Origin: an uncultured Pelagibacteraceae bacterium
GTDB lineage: Bacteria > Pseudomonadota > Alphaproteobacteria > Pelagibacterales > Pelagibacteraceae
DNA: 47,706 nucleotides
Reading direction: 5' to 3'
Assembly (NCBI GenBank): GCA_902572775.1
Contig: CACGHF010000004.1
Span: forward strand, 1-47,706
Shown: positions 9,510 through 18,389 of the stretch, piece by piece
How positions within the stretch are numbered: position 1 is the stretch's first letter
How the letters are laid out: every line of letters begins with the position of its first letter
Made by a program: the position numbers and the translations under genes
The notes under the pieces: generated by a model
Told to the model about the DNA's origin: nothing
The model's input: only the letters and a program-made list of their open reading frames with translations
Database searches by the model: none

Positions 9510-9778
9510 TGAAAATATCGGTTGAACTATTTGGCGCAGCTAGAGAATTTAGTACTAAATCCCATTTAGACTTTGAATTAATTGAAAATTCCTCAATAAA
9601 AGATCTTAGAAACCAAATGATAGAATTTATTGATATAGAATTTAAAGGAAATGAAACATTTAAAAAAATTATTAAATCATCAGCTTTTTGTTCATCTGAT
9701 GATAAAATTGTCTCAGACAATTATAAAATAGTTAAAAAACAAAACTTTAGCATTATACCTCCTATAGGAGGCGGTTAA
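9509..9778 (+). CDS. moaD: Molybdopterin synthase sulfur carrier subunit MoaD
   Basis: Ubiquitin-like small protein ending IIPPIGGG; position between moaC and moaE. Confidence 0.88.
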   Translation: MKISVELFGAAREFSTKSHLDFELIENSSIKDLRNQMIEFIDIEFKGNETFKKIIKSSAFCSSDDKIVSDNYKIVKKQNFSIIPPIGGG

Positions 9779-10224
9779 TGCTACATACTAAAATTATTGA
9801 TGCTTCAAAAAATGAGAAGATAGAAATTTCAAAAGCAGAAGATTTTTTAAATCAATCGAAATTTGGCGCTGTAATATATTTTGTTGGAACTGTAAGAGAT
9901 TTAAATGAAAATAAAACAGTTACTGGTATTACCTATGATGCCAAAGAAAGTATGGTTATAAAAAGTTTTGAAGAAATTTATGAAGAAGCTGATAACAAGC
10001 TAAATATTAAAGAAAAAGCAGTATTTATTGAGCATGTTAAAGGATATGTAGGTTTAAAAGAAAAAAGCATCATTATTGGTGTAGCTTGTAAACATAGAGA
10101 TCAAGCTTTTGTGTTATCCAGATATATAATTGAAGAAATTAAAAAAAGATCTCCTATTTGGAAAAAAGAACATTATGAAAATGAGGACAGTGAGTGGTTA
10201 AAAGGAATATCTCTAAATAATTAA
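9778..10224 (+). CDS. moaE: Molybdopterin synthase catalytic subunit MoaE
   Basis: GAVIYFVGTVRD, EHVKGYVGLKEKSIIIGVACKHRDQAF, PIWKKE motifs. Confidence 0.92.
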   Translation: MLHTKIIDASKNEKIEISKAEDFLNQSKFGAVIYFVGTVRDLNENKTVTGITYDAKESMVIKSFEEIYEEADNKLNIKEKAVFIEHVKGYVGLKEKSIIIGVACKHRDQAFVLSRYIIEEIKKRSPIWKKEHYENEDSEWLKGISLNN

Positions 10225-10225
10225 A

Positions 10226-11131
10226 ATGATAAAATTTAAAAATTCAGAAATTACACCAGAGAATATTTATAAAAAAAGAAGATCTTTCATTAAATCTGTA
10301 GGTCTTGGTGCAAGCACATTAGCAATGTCTAGTATACCCTTTTTAAATAAATCTTTAGCAAGTGAGAGAGATAAATTAACGAGTTATAAAGACATAACGA
10401 CTTATAATAATTATTATGAGTTTGGAACATCAAAAAGTGATCCTTATAGAAACTCTCAAATATTTAAAACAACTCCTTGGGATATAGCTATTGAGGGTGA
10501 AGTTGAAAAACCAATAAAATTATCTATGGAAGAAATCTCAGAAATGTTTATTTCTGAAGAAAGAATATATAGATTAAGATGTGTTGAGGGTTGGTCTATG
10601 GTTATTCCATGGATGGGCTTTTCTTTGAGCAAATTACTATCAAAAGTAAATCCAACTAATAAAGCAAAATTTGTTGAATTTGAAAGTGTATATGACCCTG
10701 AACAAATGAAAGGTCAAAGATACCCTGTTTTAAACTGGCCTTATAATGAAGGTTTAAGAATTGATGAAGCCATGCATCCTTTGACAACAGTTGTGACAGG
10801 TTTGTATGGTAAAAAACTCCCTAATCAAAACGGAGCACCACTAAGAATTTTTATTCCATGGAAGTATGGTTTTAAAAGTGCAAAAGCTATTGTTAAAATT
10901 AAATTTGTTGAAAACATGCCTACCTCATCATGGATGTGGGCTTCACCTAGAGAGTATGGATTTTACTCAAATGTTAACCCTAATGTTGATCACCCAAGAT
11001 GGTCTCAAGCAACTGAAAGAATAATAGGTGAAGGTGTTTGGGCGCCTAGAGTAAAGACCTTAATGTTTAATGGTTATGGAGATGAAGTTGCAAGTCTCTA
11101 TAGCGGTATGGATTTAAAAAAAAATTTCTAA
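10226..11131 (+). CDS. msrP: Protein-methionine-sulfoxide reductase catalytic subunit MsrP (YedY), Tat-exported
   Basis: Twin-arginine leader KKRRSFIKSVGLG; Mo-ligand Cys region RLRCVEGWSMVIPWMGFSL. Confidence 0.93.
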   Translation: MIKFKNSEITPENIYKKRRSFIKSVGLGASTLAMSSIPFLNKSLASERDKLTSYKDITTYNNYYEFGTSKSDPYRNSQIFKTTPWDIAIEGEVEKPIKLSMEEISEMFISEERIYRLRCVEGWSMVIPWMGFSLSKLLSKVNPTNKAKFVEFESVYDPEQMKGQRYPVLNWPYNEGLRIDEAMHPLTTVVTGLYGKKLPNQNGAPLRIFIPWKYGFKSAKAIVKIKFVENMPTSSWMWASPREYGFYSNVNPNVDHPRWSQATERIIGEGVWAPRVKTLMFNGYGDEVASLYSGMDLKKNF

Positions 11132-11137
11132 ATTAAA

Positions 11138-11719
11138 TTGAGAAGATATTCTAAAACTCTAGTTTTTTTTCTTTCTCTTTGGCCAATTTATGTGATTTCT
11201 TATCAAATAATTTTTAATCAATTAGGTCCAGAGCCTGTTGATAGAATCATAAATCACTTTGGAGAATGGACTTTGATATTTGTTCTTTTAACTCTTTCAA
11301 TGACACCACTTAAGCAAATCACAAAATCAGTAGAGTGGATCAAGTTTAGAAGAATGCTTGGTTTGTTTACTTTTTTTTATGCATCTATTCATATGTTAAG
11401 TTATGTTGGTCTTGATTACAGATTTGATTTTGAGCCACTGATAAATGATGTCTTAAAAAAGAAGTTTATCTTTATAGGATTTTCAGCTTGGCTGTTGTTA
11501 ATTCCACTTGCTGTAACGTCATCTGAGAAAATGGTTAAACTGTTAAAACAAAATTGGAAAAAAATTCATAGATTAATTTATATAATTGGGATTTTTGGCG
11601 TACTTCATTATATTTGGCTATCAAAAACAATATTTTTCAAACCACTTATATTTTTAATTATTTTAGTAATTCTTTTACTTTTTAGAATTAAAATTACAAG
11701 ATCAGCTTCTAAAATCTGA
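11138..11719 (+). CDS. msrQ: Heme-binding membrane subunit MsrQ (YedZ)
   Basis: Multi-TM protein immediately downstream of msrP; TTG start; RRMLGLFTFFYASIHMLSY and RLIYIIGIFGVLHYIW motifs. Confidence 0.88.
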   Translation: MRRYSKTLVFFLSLWPIYVISYQIIFNQLGPEPVDRIINHFGEWTLIFVLLTLSMTPLKQITKSVEWIKFRRMLGLFTFFYASIHMLSYVGLDYRFDFEPLINDVLKKKFIFIGFSAWLLLIPLAVTSSEKMVKLLKQNWKKIHRLIYIIGIFGVLHYIWLSKTIFFKPLIFLIILVILLLFRIKITRSASKI

Positions 11720-12277
11720 GGCTTTATCAAAATCTTTAAAAGATTTGATGCTCTTAGTTTTAATAAAATTTGTTCTATTTTTAAGCCTCTTAACCATAAA
11801 TTTTGCTCCAAACTGACCTTTAATATTTTTAAATTTTTTTATTAAAGAATTATCAAAACCGATGGGGTTACCTACTCTAGTTTTATATTTTAACGCATGT
11901 ATTAAAAATTTTTTAGAATTTATAGATCTACAAATTTTATTTATATCTGATTGTTTAACAAATGGCATGTCCGACTGAGCTACAATAAAGCCCTTATCAT
12001 TTTTAGATATTTTTTTTAATCCTGTTTTTATAGAAGAGGCCATCCCTTGTTTATAATTTTTATTATAGGTAAAAATAATTTTTTTATTTTTTTTTATTAT
12101 TTTTTTTACTTCTTTGTGTTGATGGCCAAGAACTATGATAATTTTATTTACTTTACTTTTTGTTAATACATTTAATGAATAATTTATTAACAGTTTATTT
12201 TTATATAGCTTAATCAGTTTATTTTCAGATTTCATTCTTTTTGATTGGCCAGCTGCAAGTAATATTGCTTTAATCAC
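11702..12277 (-). CDS. mocA: MobA-like NTP transferase, MocA-type (Mo cofactor cytidylyltransferase) candidate
   Basis: AILLAAGQSKRM...NKLI nucleotidyltransferase motif, YKQGMASSIKTGL, VAQSDMPFV; next to xdhC/cox genes. Confidence 0.75.
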   Translation of the reverse strand: MIKAILLAAGQSKRMKSENKLIKLYKNKLLINYSLNVLTKSKVNKIIIVLGHQHKEVKKIIKKNKKIIFTYNKNYKQGMASSIKTGLKKISKNDKGFIVAQSDMPFVKQSDINKICRSINSKKFLIHALKYKTRVGNPIGFDNSLIKKFKNIKGQFGAKFMVKRLKNRTNFIKTKSIKSFKDFDKASDFRS

Positions 12278-12954
12278 TTTTTATAAGTTTCTGATACTAA
12301 TTGAGCTATAATAGATAAAGCAATCTCCGGAGCAGATTTACCACCAAGCTTAATACCAATTGGTCCGTGAATTGAATTAATTTCATCATTAGTAAATCCA
12401 GCTTCAGCTAATCTTTGACATCTATTTTCATGGGTTTTTTTACTGCCAAGTGCTCCAATATAATAAAATTTATTTTTTAATGCGTATTGCAAAGCAGGAT
12501 CATCTATTTTTGGATCATGCGTTAAAGCTATTAAGGCTGTGCTTGAATTTGTTTCAATTTCTTCAAAAGCTTCTTTTGGCCATTTGTTAATAACTTTAAT
12601 TTCAGGAAATCTTTGCTCAGATGCAAAATATCCTCTTGGATCTATGATACTAATTTCAAAATTTAAACTTCTTGCAAAATCAACTAAATATTGTGCAATA
12701 TGCACAGCCCCAACAATAATTACTTTTATTGGTTTTATATAAGTTTCAACAAATATCTCTGAATTTTCTATAACGCCGTTTTTTTTTGATTTAAAAAAAT
12801 TTTCTATTTCATCAGCATATTTTGAAAATTCTCCTTTTGGAGAAGTGCCAGGTAAATAAATTTCACTATCACCATTTTCTAAATTTGTAAGAATTGCAAA
12901 CTCAGTTTTTGATGATTTTTTTTTTAATATTTCTTCAAGTGTTTTAATTTTCAT
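12274..12954 (-). CDS. XdhC-family protein, C-terminal Rossmann domain part
   Basis: VIIVGAVHIAQYLVDFARSLNFEISIIDPR; GALGSKKTHENRCQRL; HGPIGIKLGGKSAPEIALSIIAQ. Confidence 0.85.
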   Translation of the reverse strand: MKIKTLEEILKKKSSKTEFAILTNLENGDSEIYLPGTSPKGEFSKYADEIENFFKSKKNGVIENSEIFVETYIKPIKVIIVGAVHIAQYLVDFARSLNFEISIIDPRGYFASEQRFPEIKVINKWPKEAFEEIETNSSTALIALTHDPKIDDPALQYALKNKFYYIGALGSKKTHENRCQRLAEAGFTNDEINSIHGPIGIKLGGKSAPEIALSIIAQLVSETYKK

Positions 12955-13283
12955 TAGTGTATCTGCTCAATATATACCGCTATCTCTCCGCCACAAGCTA
13001 GACCCACTTCCCACGCGCTCTCATTCGAAACTTTAAACTCTATTTTTTTACAAGACTTGTTGTCTTTAATTAATGATAGACATTCGCTTACAACTGCAGA
13101 CTCCACACATCCTCCAGAAACTGATCCTGAAAAATCTCCTTTTTCGTTCACAATCATTCTGCTACCAACTTGTCTAGGTGATGATCCCCAGGTTTGAATT
13201 ACTGTTGCTAAAACTACTTTTTGATTAGCGTTGATCCAATCTTTAGCTTCGTCTAATATTTTCTCATCAAATGAATTTTTCAT
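12954..13283 (-). CDS. XdhC/CoxI-family protein, N-terminal domain part
   Basis: VVLATVIQTWGSSPRQVGSRMIV...GSVSGGCVESAVV; overlaps the next ORF by 1 nt. Confidence 0.85.
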   Translation of the reverse strand: MKNSFDEKILDEAKDWINANQKVVLATVIQTWGSSPRQVGSRMIVNEKGDFSGSVSGGCVESAVVSECLSLIKDNKSCKKIEFKVSNESAWEVGLACGGEIAVYIEQIH

Positions 13284-13304
13284 CTGATAAAATATAGTTT
13301 CTAT

Positions 13305-14090
13305 CTAACAAGCATCAACGGCTTTTTTAGCCTGAGTGACAACTAAACTAGCTCTAAATTCTGCAGAAGCATGCATATCAGCGTTCATTTCTGAACTATC
13401 TAGATCCATTCCATCTATTGAAGAAGAGGAAAAATTACCCGATAGAGCTTTCGACATTTCTTTATCATTATAAACACATGATTTTGCACCAGTAACTGCA
13501 ACGTTTACATCTCCTTTATGTTTAGCCACATATACTCCAACGATTGCATATCTAGATGCAGGATTAGGATGTTTTTGATAGCTAGATTTTTCTGGTATTT
13601 GAAATTCTATAGCTTCAATTAACTCACCCTTTTTTAAAGCTGTCTCAAACATTCCTTTAAAAAACTTTGCCGCTTCAATTTTTCTTTCGTTCGTATGTAT
13701 TGTTGCGTTTAAAGCTATACATGCAGATGGATAATCAGCTGATGGATCGTTATTTGCAATTGAACCACCTATCGTTCCTCTATTTCTTACTTGTGGATCA
13801 CCAATTCCTTCAGCCAAACTAGACAATGATGGAATTGCTTTTTTAACATCTTTAGAATTTGAAACTTCAACATGTTTAGTTGCAGCTCCTATTGTAACTG
13901 ATTTGCCACTTACTTTTATACCACTTAATTTTTTAATATTTTTTATATCAATTAAATCTTTATAAGTAGCCAATCCTAATTTCATTGAAGGAATAGTAGT
14001 CATTCCTCCTGCTAAAAAAGCAGAACTAGATGAAGCAAGTTTAGATGCCTCTTTACTATCTTTTGCTGAATGATAATTAAAATCTTTCAT
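13305..14090 (-). CDS. coxM: Mo-hydroxylase (CODH-like) FAD-binding medium subunit
   Basis: AGGMTTIPSMKLG, IGAATKHVEV, GDPQVRNRGTIGGSIANNDPSADYP motifs. Confidence 0.92.
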   Translation of the reverse strand: MKDFNYHSAKDSKEASKLASSSSAFLAGGMTTIPSMKLGLATYKDLIDIKNIKKLSGIKVSGKSVTIGAATKHVEVSNSKDVKKAIPSLSSLAEGIGDPQVRNRGTIGGSIANNDPSADYPSACIALNATIHTNERKIEAAKFFKGMFETALKKGELIEAIEFQIPEKSSYQKHPNPASRYAIVGVYVAKHKGDVNVAVTGAKSCVYNDKEMSKALSGNFSSSSIDGMDLDSSEMNADMHASAEFRASLVVTQAKKAVDAC

Positions 14091-14097
14091 AAACCTC

Positions 14098-16476
14098 CTA
14101 TGCTGCTTTTGCGTTAGATTTTTTTAGATTTTTACAAGCCTTCCACACTTTTTCAGCTGTAGCTGGCATAGTAACCTCTTGTCCACCTAAGGCATCAATT
14201 ACAGCATTCATCACAGTAGGTGGTGCTGCTATTGCTCCCGCTTCTCCACAACCTTTAACTCCTAAAGGATTTGTGGTTGCATGTGTGCAAGTATAACCAA
14301 TGTTGAACTCAGGAAAATTATCTGCACGAGGCATAGTATAATCCATATAAGATCCAGTCATCAACTGACCTGTTTCATCATACTCTGCATTTTCATACAA
14401 TGCTTGACCAATACCTTGAGCAAGACCACCATGAACTTGTCCTTCGACAACCATTGGATTAATTATTCTTCCAAAATCATCACAAGCTGTATATTTTTCT
14501 AGTTTCACATGACCTGTTTCTGGATCTATCTCAACTTCAGCAATATGTGTTCCTGCTGGAAAAGAAAAGTTTGAAGGATCATAAAAAGAAGTTTCTTTTA
14601 AACCAGGCTCATCACCCTCTGGCAATGGAGATTTCATTTCATCTCTTACACCCGGTAAATAACAAGCAAAAGCTACTTCTCCTATTGTTTTCTTTTTATT
14701 TGATTTAGAAACAATAAATTCACCATCTTTAAACTCAACATCTTCTGGATTTGCCTCTAACATTTTTGCTGTAACCCTTTTACCTTTTTCAACTATTTTT
14801 TTACAAGCATTAACAATTGCGATACCACCAACAGCTAAAGATCTAGAACCGTATGTTCCCATACCAAATGTTCCTTTGTCTGTATCTCCATGAACGATAT
14901 CTATATTTTCTATTGGTACACCTAACTCATCAGCTGCTATTTGGGCAAAAGTTGTTTGGTGACTTTGTCCATGACTATGTGAACCTGTGTAAACAGTGAC
15001 TTGTCCAGTTGGATTAAATCTAACCTCTGCAGATTCCCATAATCCAACTCCACATCCTAAAGACATTACAGCAGCTGAAGGAGCAATACCGCATGCTTCA
15101 AAATATGAAGTAACACCTATTCCTCTTAGTTTTCCTTTGGCTTCAGACTCTTTTCTTCTTGCCTCAAAACCTTTGTAGTCTGCCATCTGTTTTGCCTTTT
15201 CCATTCCAGCAACATAATCGCCAGAATCTACAGTATGAACTAATGTTTGTTTAAAAGGAAATGCTGTAGGGAAATTTTTAATTCTAAGTTCAGTTTTATC
15301 TATCCCTAATTCCATTGAAGCTTTTTCAACTAATCTTTCAATAGTGTATGTAGCCTCTGGTCTTCCTGCACCTCTATAAGCATCTACTGGAGCTGTATTT
15401 GTATATACAGCTTTGACATTTGTATAAGCTGCTGGAATTTCATAAACTCCAGTTGCACAAGGTCCAAATAAATAAGTCGGTGTCACTGTACCAAATACTC
15501 GAGCATAAGCTCCAAGGTTTGCTATGGTCTCATTTTTAAAACCAAGAAACTTTCCATCTTTAGTAACAGCTAATTCTGCATGAGTTACATGATCTCTTCC
15601 ATGTATGTCAGTTAAAAAGGATTCTGATCTTTCTGCAACCCACTTTATAGCTCTATTTATTTTTTTAGCTGCCCAGCTACAAACAATATCTTCGTTGTAG
15701 ACATTAATTTTTGAACCAAAACCACCGCCAACATCTGGAGCTACAACTCTTAACTTATGTTCAGGAGCTACATTTCCAAAAGCAGACATTATCAATCTTG
15801 ATAAATGTGGATTTTGACTTGTTGTATATAAAGTAATCTCTTCAGATGCTGCATTGTAATCGGCAACACATGCTCTTGGCTCCATTGCATTTGGAATTAA
15901 TCTATTATTAATGATATCAATAGAAATTACTTTATCAGCCTTATCAAATGCTTCTTTAACTTTTTGTCTATCGCCTAACAACCAGTCAAAACAAAGATTT
16001 TTATCGATGCCTTCATGAATAGTATCTCCATTCATAGCATCTGCAGTACTTGTGACTGCTTTCAATACTTTGTAATCAACTTCAACTTTTTCTGCAGCTT
16101 CTTTTGCTTCTGCTAAACTTTCAGCAATTACAACTGCAACAGGATCTCCAACAAAATTTACATTATCTTTAGCTAGCGGAGGGTTTCCAGGACATTTCAT
16201 TTCTGTACCATCTTCACTTCTGATTGCCCAACCGGCAATTAAACCTCCAATTTTATCATCTGCTATTTCTTTGCCTGTAAGTATGCTTACTACTCCTGAT
16301 GATTTTAAAGCTTTATCAATATTTAATTTTTTAATAGATGCTCTTGCGTGTGGAGATCTAACAAAAATCGCGTAAGTTTGATTTGCTAAATTAATATCTG
16401 CTGTGTATCTGCCTTTACCAGTTAAAAATCTTTTATCCTCTTTTCTCTCAACTCTAGAACCTACTAAACTTGCCAT
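14098..16476 (-). CDS. coxL: Xanthine dehydrogenase-family Mo-hydroxylase large subunit (form II CODH-like)
   Basis: VGSRVERKEDKRFLTGKGRYTADI; DVGGGFGSK; active-site loop AYRGAGR; GCGEAGAIAAPP catalytic Glu region. Confidence 0.93.
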   Translation of the reverse strand: MASLVGSRVERKEDKRFLTGKGRYTADINLANQTYAIFVRSPHARASIKKLNIDKALKSSGVVSILTGKEIADDKIGGLIAGWAIRSEDGTEMKCPGNPPLAKDNVNFVGDPVAVVIAESLAEAKEAAEKVEVDYKVLKAVTSTADAMNGDTIHEGIDKNLCFDWLLGDRQKVKEAFDKADKVISIDIINNRLIPNAMEPRACVADYNAASEEITLYTTSQNPHLSRLIMSAFGNVAPEHKLRVVAPDVGGGFGSKINVYNEDIVCSWAAKKINRAIKWVAERSESFLTDIHGRDHVTHAELAVTKDGKFLGFKNETIANLGAYARVFGTVTPTYLFGPCATGVYEIPAAYTNVKAVYTNTAPVDAYRGAGRPEATYTIERLVEKASMELGIDKTELRIKNFPTAFPFKQTLVHTVDSGDYVAGMEKAKQMADYKGFEARRKESEAKGKLRGIGVTSYFEACGIAPSAAVMSLGCGVGLWESAEVRFNPTGQVTVYTGSHSHGQSHQTTFAQIAADELGVPIENIDIVHGDTDKGTFGMGTYGSRSLAVGGIAIVNACKKIVEKGKRVTAKMLEANPEDVEFKDGEFIVSKSNKKKTIGEVAFACYLPGVRDEMKSPLPEGDEPGLKETSFYDPSNFSFPAGTHIAEVEIDPETGHVKLEKYTACDDFGRIINPMVVEGQVHGGLAQGIGQALYENAEYDETGQLMTGSYMDYTMPRADNFPEFNIGYTCTHATTNPLGVKGCGEAGAIAAPPTVMNAVIDALGGQEVTMPATAEKVWKACKNLKKSNAKAA

Positions 16477-16496
16477 TTTCTTTTTCCTCCTTAAAA

Positions 16497-16958
16497 TTAC
16501 ATTTTTGTAGCTGCTTCTTTAACTGCGGCAACAATATTTTGATATCCTGTACATCTGCAAATATTTCCTTCTAACCAATCTCTAATTTCTGTATCTGAAG
16601 GTTTTTTGTTTTTTTGCAAAAGATCAACTGCACTCATAACCATTCCTGGAGTACAAAAACCACACTGTAAGCCATGAAGTTTTTTGAACGCTTCTTGCAT
16701 TGGATGCATTTTTCCATTTGTTTCTAAACCTTCAATTGTTGTAACTTTTGATCCATTAACATCAGCTGCTAAAGCCGTACAACTTTTTAAAGAATTTCCA
16801 TCAACATGAACTACACATGCTCCGCATTGACTAGTATCACATCCAATATGTGTACCTGTTAGCTGTAAATGCTCTCTTAAAAATGTAGATAATAAAGTGT
16901 TATCAGGAGCTTCTTTTTCAACTTTTCTTCCATTAACTTCTAATGAAATTTTACCCAT
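16497..16958 (-). CDS. coxS: Mo-hydroxylase [2Fe-2S] small subunit
   Basis: [12 protein letters not shown] and [10 protein letters not shown]...[12 protein letters not shown] cluster motifs. Confidence 0.95.
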   Translation of the reverse strand: MGKISLEVNGRKVEKEAPDNTLLSTFLREHLQLTGTHIGCDTSQCGACVVHVDGNSLKSCTALAADVNGSKVTTIEGLETNGKMHPMQEAFKKLHGLQCGFCTPGMVMSAVDLLQKNKKPSDTEIRDWLEGNICRCTGYQNIVAAVKEAATKM

Positions 16959-17045
16959 AATTTCTCCTTATAAATAATATTAAGATTTAATCATTTTGAG
17001 AATATGAAGGCAAGTGTCAAATTAAACACTACTTGGACTAGAATT

Positions 17046-17612
17046 TTATTTTAAAAACATCCAATAAATTAAGAAAATTCCTAGAACTACTGCGGCTGTT
17101 AAATATCTATAATTAATTTTTGTTTTAGGTGCTTTTTCGTTATCTGAGTCAGTTATCTCGATAGTTTCATTTTTTTCAGAAGAAATTAATTCAGAAAATT
17201 TACCAAAAAAAATATCTGCCATTTTTTTTGCTGTCATATCTATAAGTCTTGAACCTACTTGTGCAATTTTACCACCTACTTGTGCTTCAACAGAATAAAC
17301 TAAATTTGTTCCAGTGTCTGTATCCTCAAGTTTAACTTCAGCTTCTCCTGAGGCAAAGCCAACTAAAGAGTTTCCAGATCCTAATATCTTATAGCTGTTA
17401 GGAGGATTTAAATCTTTTAATTCAATGTCACCAGAAAAAGTTGCATTAAAAGGTCCAATTTTATTTGTAGCTTTTGCAGAAAATTCAGTATCAGATTTTT
17501 TATTAAATTCTTCACATCCCGGGATTGCTTGTTTAAGTATTTCTGGATCATTTAAAGCTTCCCAAACTTTTTGTTTTTCTAAATTAATTTTATAAGATCC
17601 TGTTAATTTCAT
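17046..17612 (-). CDS. coxG: CoxG-like SRPBCC protein with C-terminal transmembrane anchor
   Basis: MKLTGSYKINLEKQKVWEALNDPEILKQAIPGCEE; hydrophobic C-terminus YLTAAVVLGIFLIYWMFLK. Confidence 0.88.
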   Translation of the reverse strand: MKLTGSYKINLEKQKVWEALNDPEILKQAIPGCEEFNKKSDTEFSAKATNKIGPFNATFSGDIELKDLNPPNSYKILGSGNSLVGFASGEAEVKLEDTDTGTNLVYSVEAQVGGKIAQVGSRLIDMTAKKMADIFFGKFSELISSEKNETIEITDSDNEKAPKTKINYRYLTAAVVLGIFLIYWMFLK

Positions 17613-17633
17613 AAATTAAACATATAATAAATT

Positions 17634-17879
17634 ATGGACGAAAATACAAAAAAAGAATTACAATCTGCAGCTTTTGAAAGATTAATTTCTCATCTTAGAG
17701 AAAGAAAAGATGTGCAAAATATAGATCTAATGAATCTTGCAGGTTTTTGTAGAAACTGTCTTTCTAAGTGGTACAGAGAAGAAGCGGGAAAAAAAGGGAT
17801 TGAAATTTCTGATCCTGATGCAAGAGAACATGTTTACGGGATGCCTTATTCTGAATGGAAAGATAAATATCAAAAATAA
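17634..17879 (+). CDS. DUF1244 family protein
   Basis: AFERLISHLRER...DLMNLAGFCRNCLSKWYREEA...YGMPYSEWKDKYQ. Confidence 0.88.
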   Translation: MDENTKKELQSAAFERLISHLRERKDVQNIDLMNLAGFCRNCLSKWYREEAGKKGIEISDPDAREHVYGMPYSEWKDKYQK

Positions 17880-18380
17880 TTATTTCTCTTTAAGTCTAGG
17901 AAATAATTCTACAAAATTACAGGGTTTATGATTAACGTCTAATTGATGCTTTAATATTCCATCCCACGCATCAGTTACACCTCCTGAGGATCCTGGTAAT
18001 GCAAATATATATTTACCATTAGACAAAGCTGCACAAGCTCTAGATTGTATAGAGGATGTTCCAACTGTTTTTAGACTTATTGTTCTAAATACCTCCCCAA
18101 ATCCAGGTATATGTTTATCTGCAATTTCATTAACTGCTTCAGGAGTTATATCTCTTCCAGTTAGACCTGTTCCTCCCGTAGTTATTATAACATCTATCTC
18201 TTTTTGATTAGTCCATTCTTTTAAAATTTTTACAATATCTTCTTTATTGTCTTTACAAATTTTTCGATCAATTAATTGATGTTTGGCTTCTTTAATTTTT
18301 TCAACCAAGATTGCACCCGATTTATCATTATCAAATGTTCTTGTATCTGTTACAGTTAATAAAGCTATATTTACATCCAT
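17880..18380 (-). CDS. moaB: Molybdopterin adenylyltransferase MoaB/MogA family
   Basis: LTVTDTRTFDNDKSG, ITTGGTGLTGRDITPEA, ALPGSSGGVTDAWDGIL motifs. Confidence 0.92.
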   Translation of the reverse strand: MDVNIALLTVTDTRTFDNDKSGAILVEKIKEAKHQLIDRKICKDNKEDIVKILKEWTNQKEIDVIITTGGTGLTGRDITPEAVNEIADKHIPGFGEVFRTISLKTVGTSSIQSRACAALSNGKYIFALPGSSGGVTDAWDGILKHQLDVNHKPCNFVELFPRLKEK

Positions 18381-18389
18381 AATTTAAAA

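Noticed and set aside
14281-15178. Plus-strand ORFs (73 aa at 14281-14502, 60 aa at 14996-15178) antisense to coxL
   Set aside because: Antisense to a strongly conserved CDS; no start signals or recognisable domain.
17737-17931. 64-aa ORF overlapping DUF1244 in another frame
   Set aside because: Contained mostly within the conserved DUF1244 gene and extends antisense into moaB.
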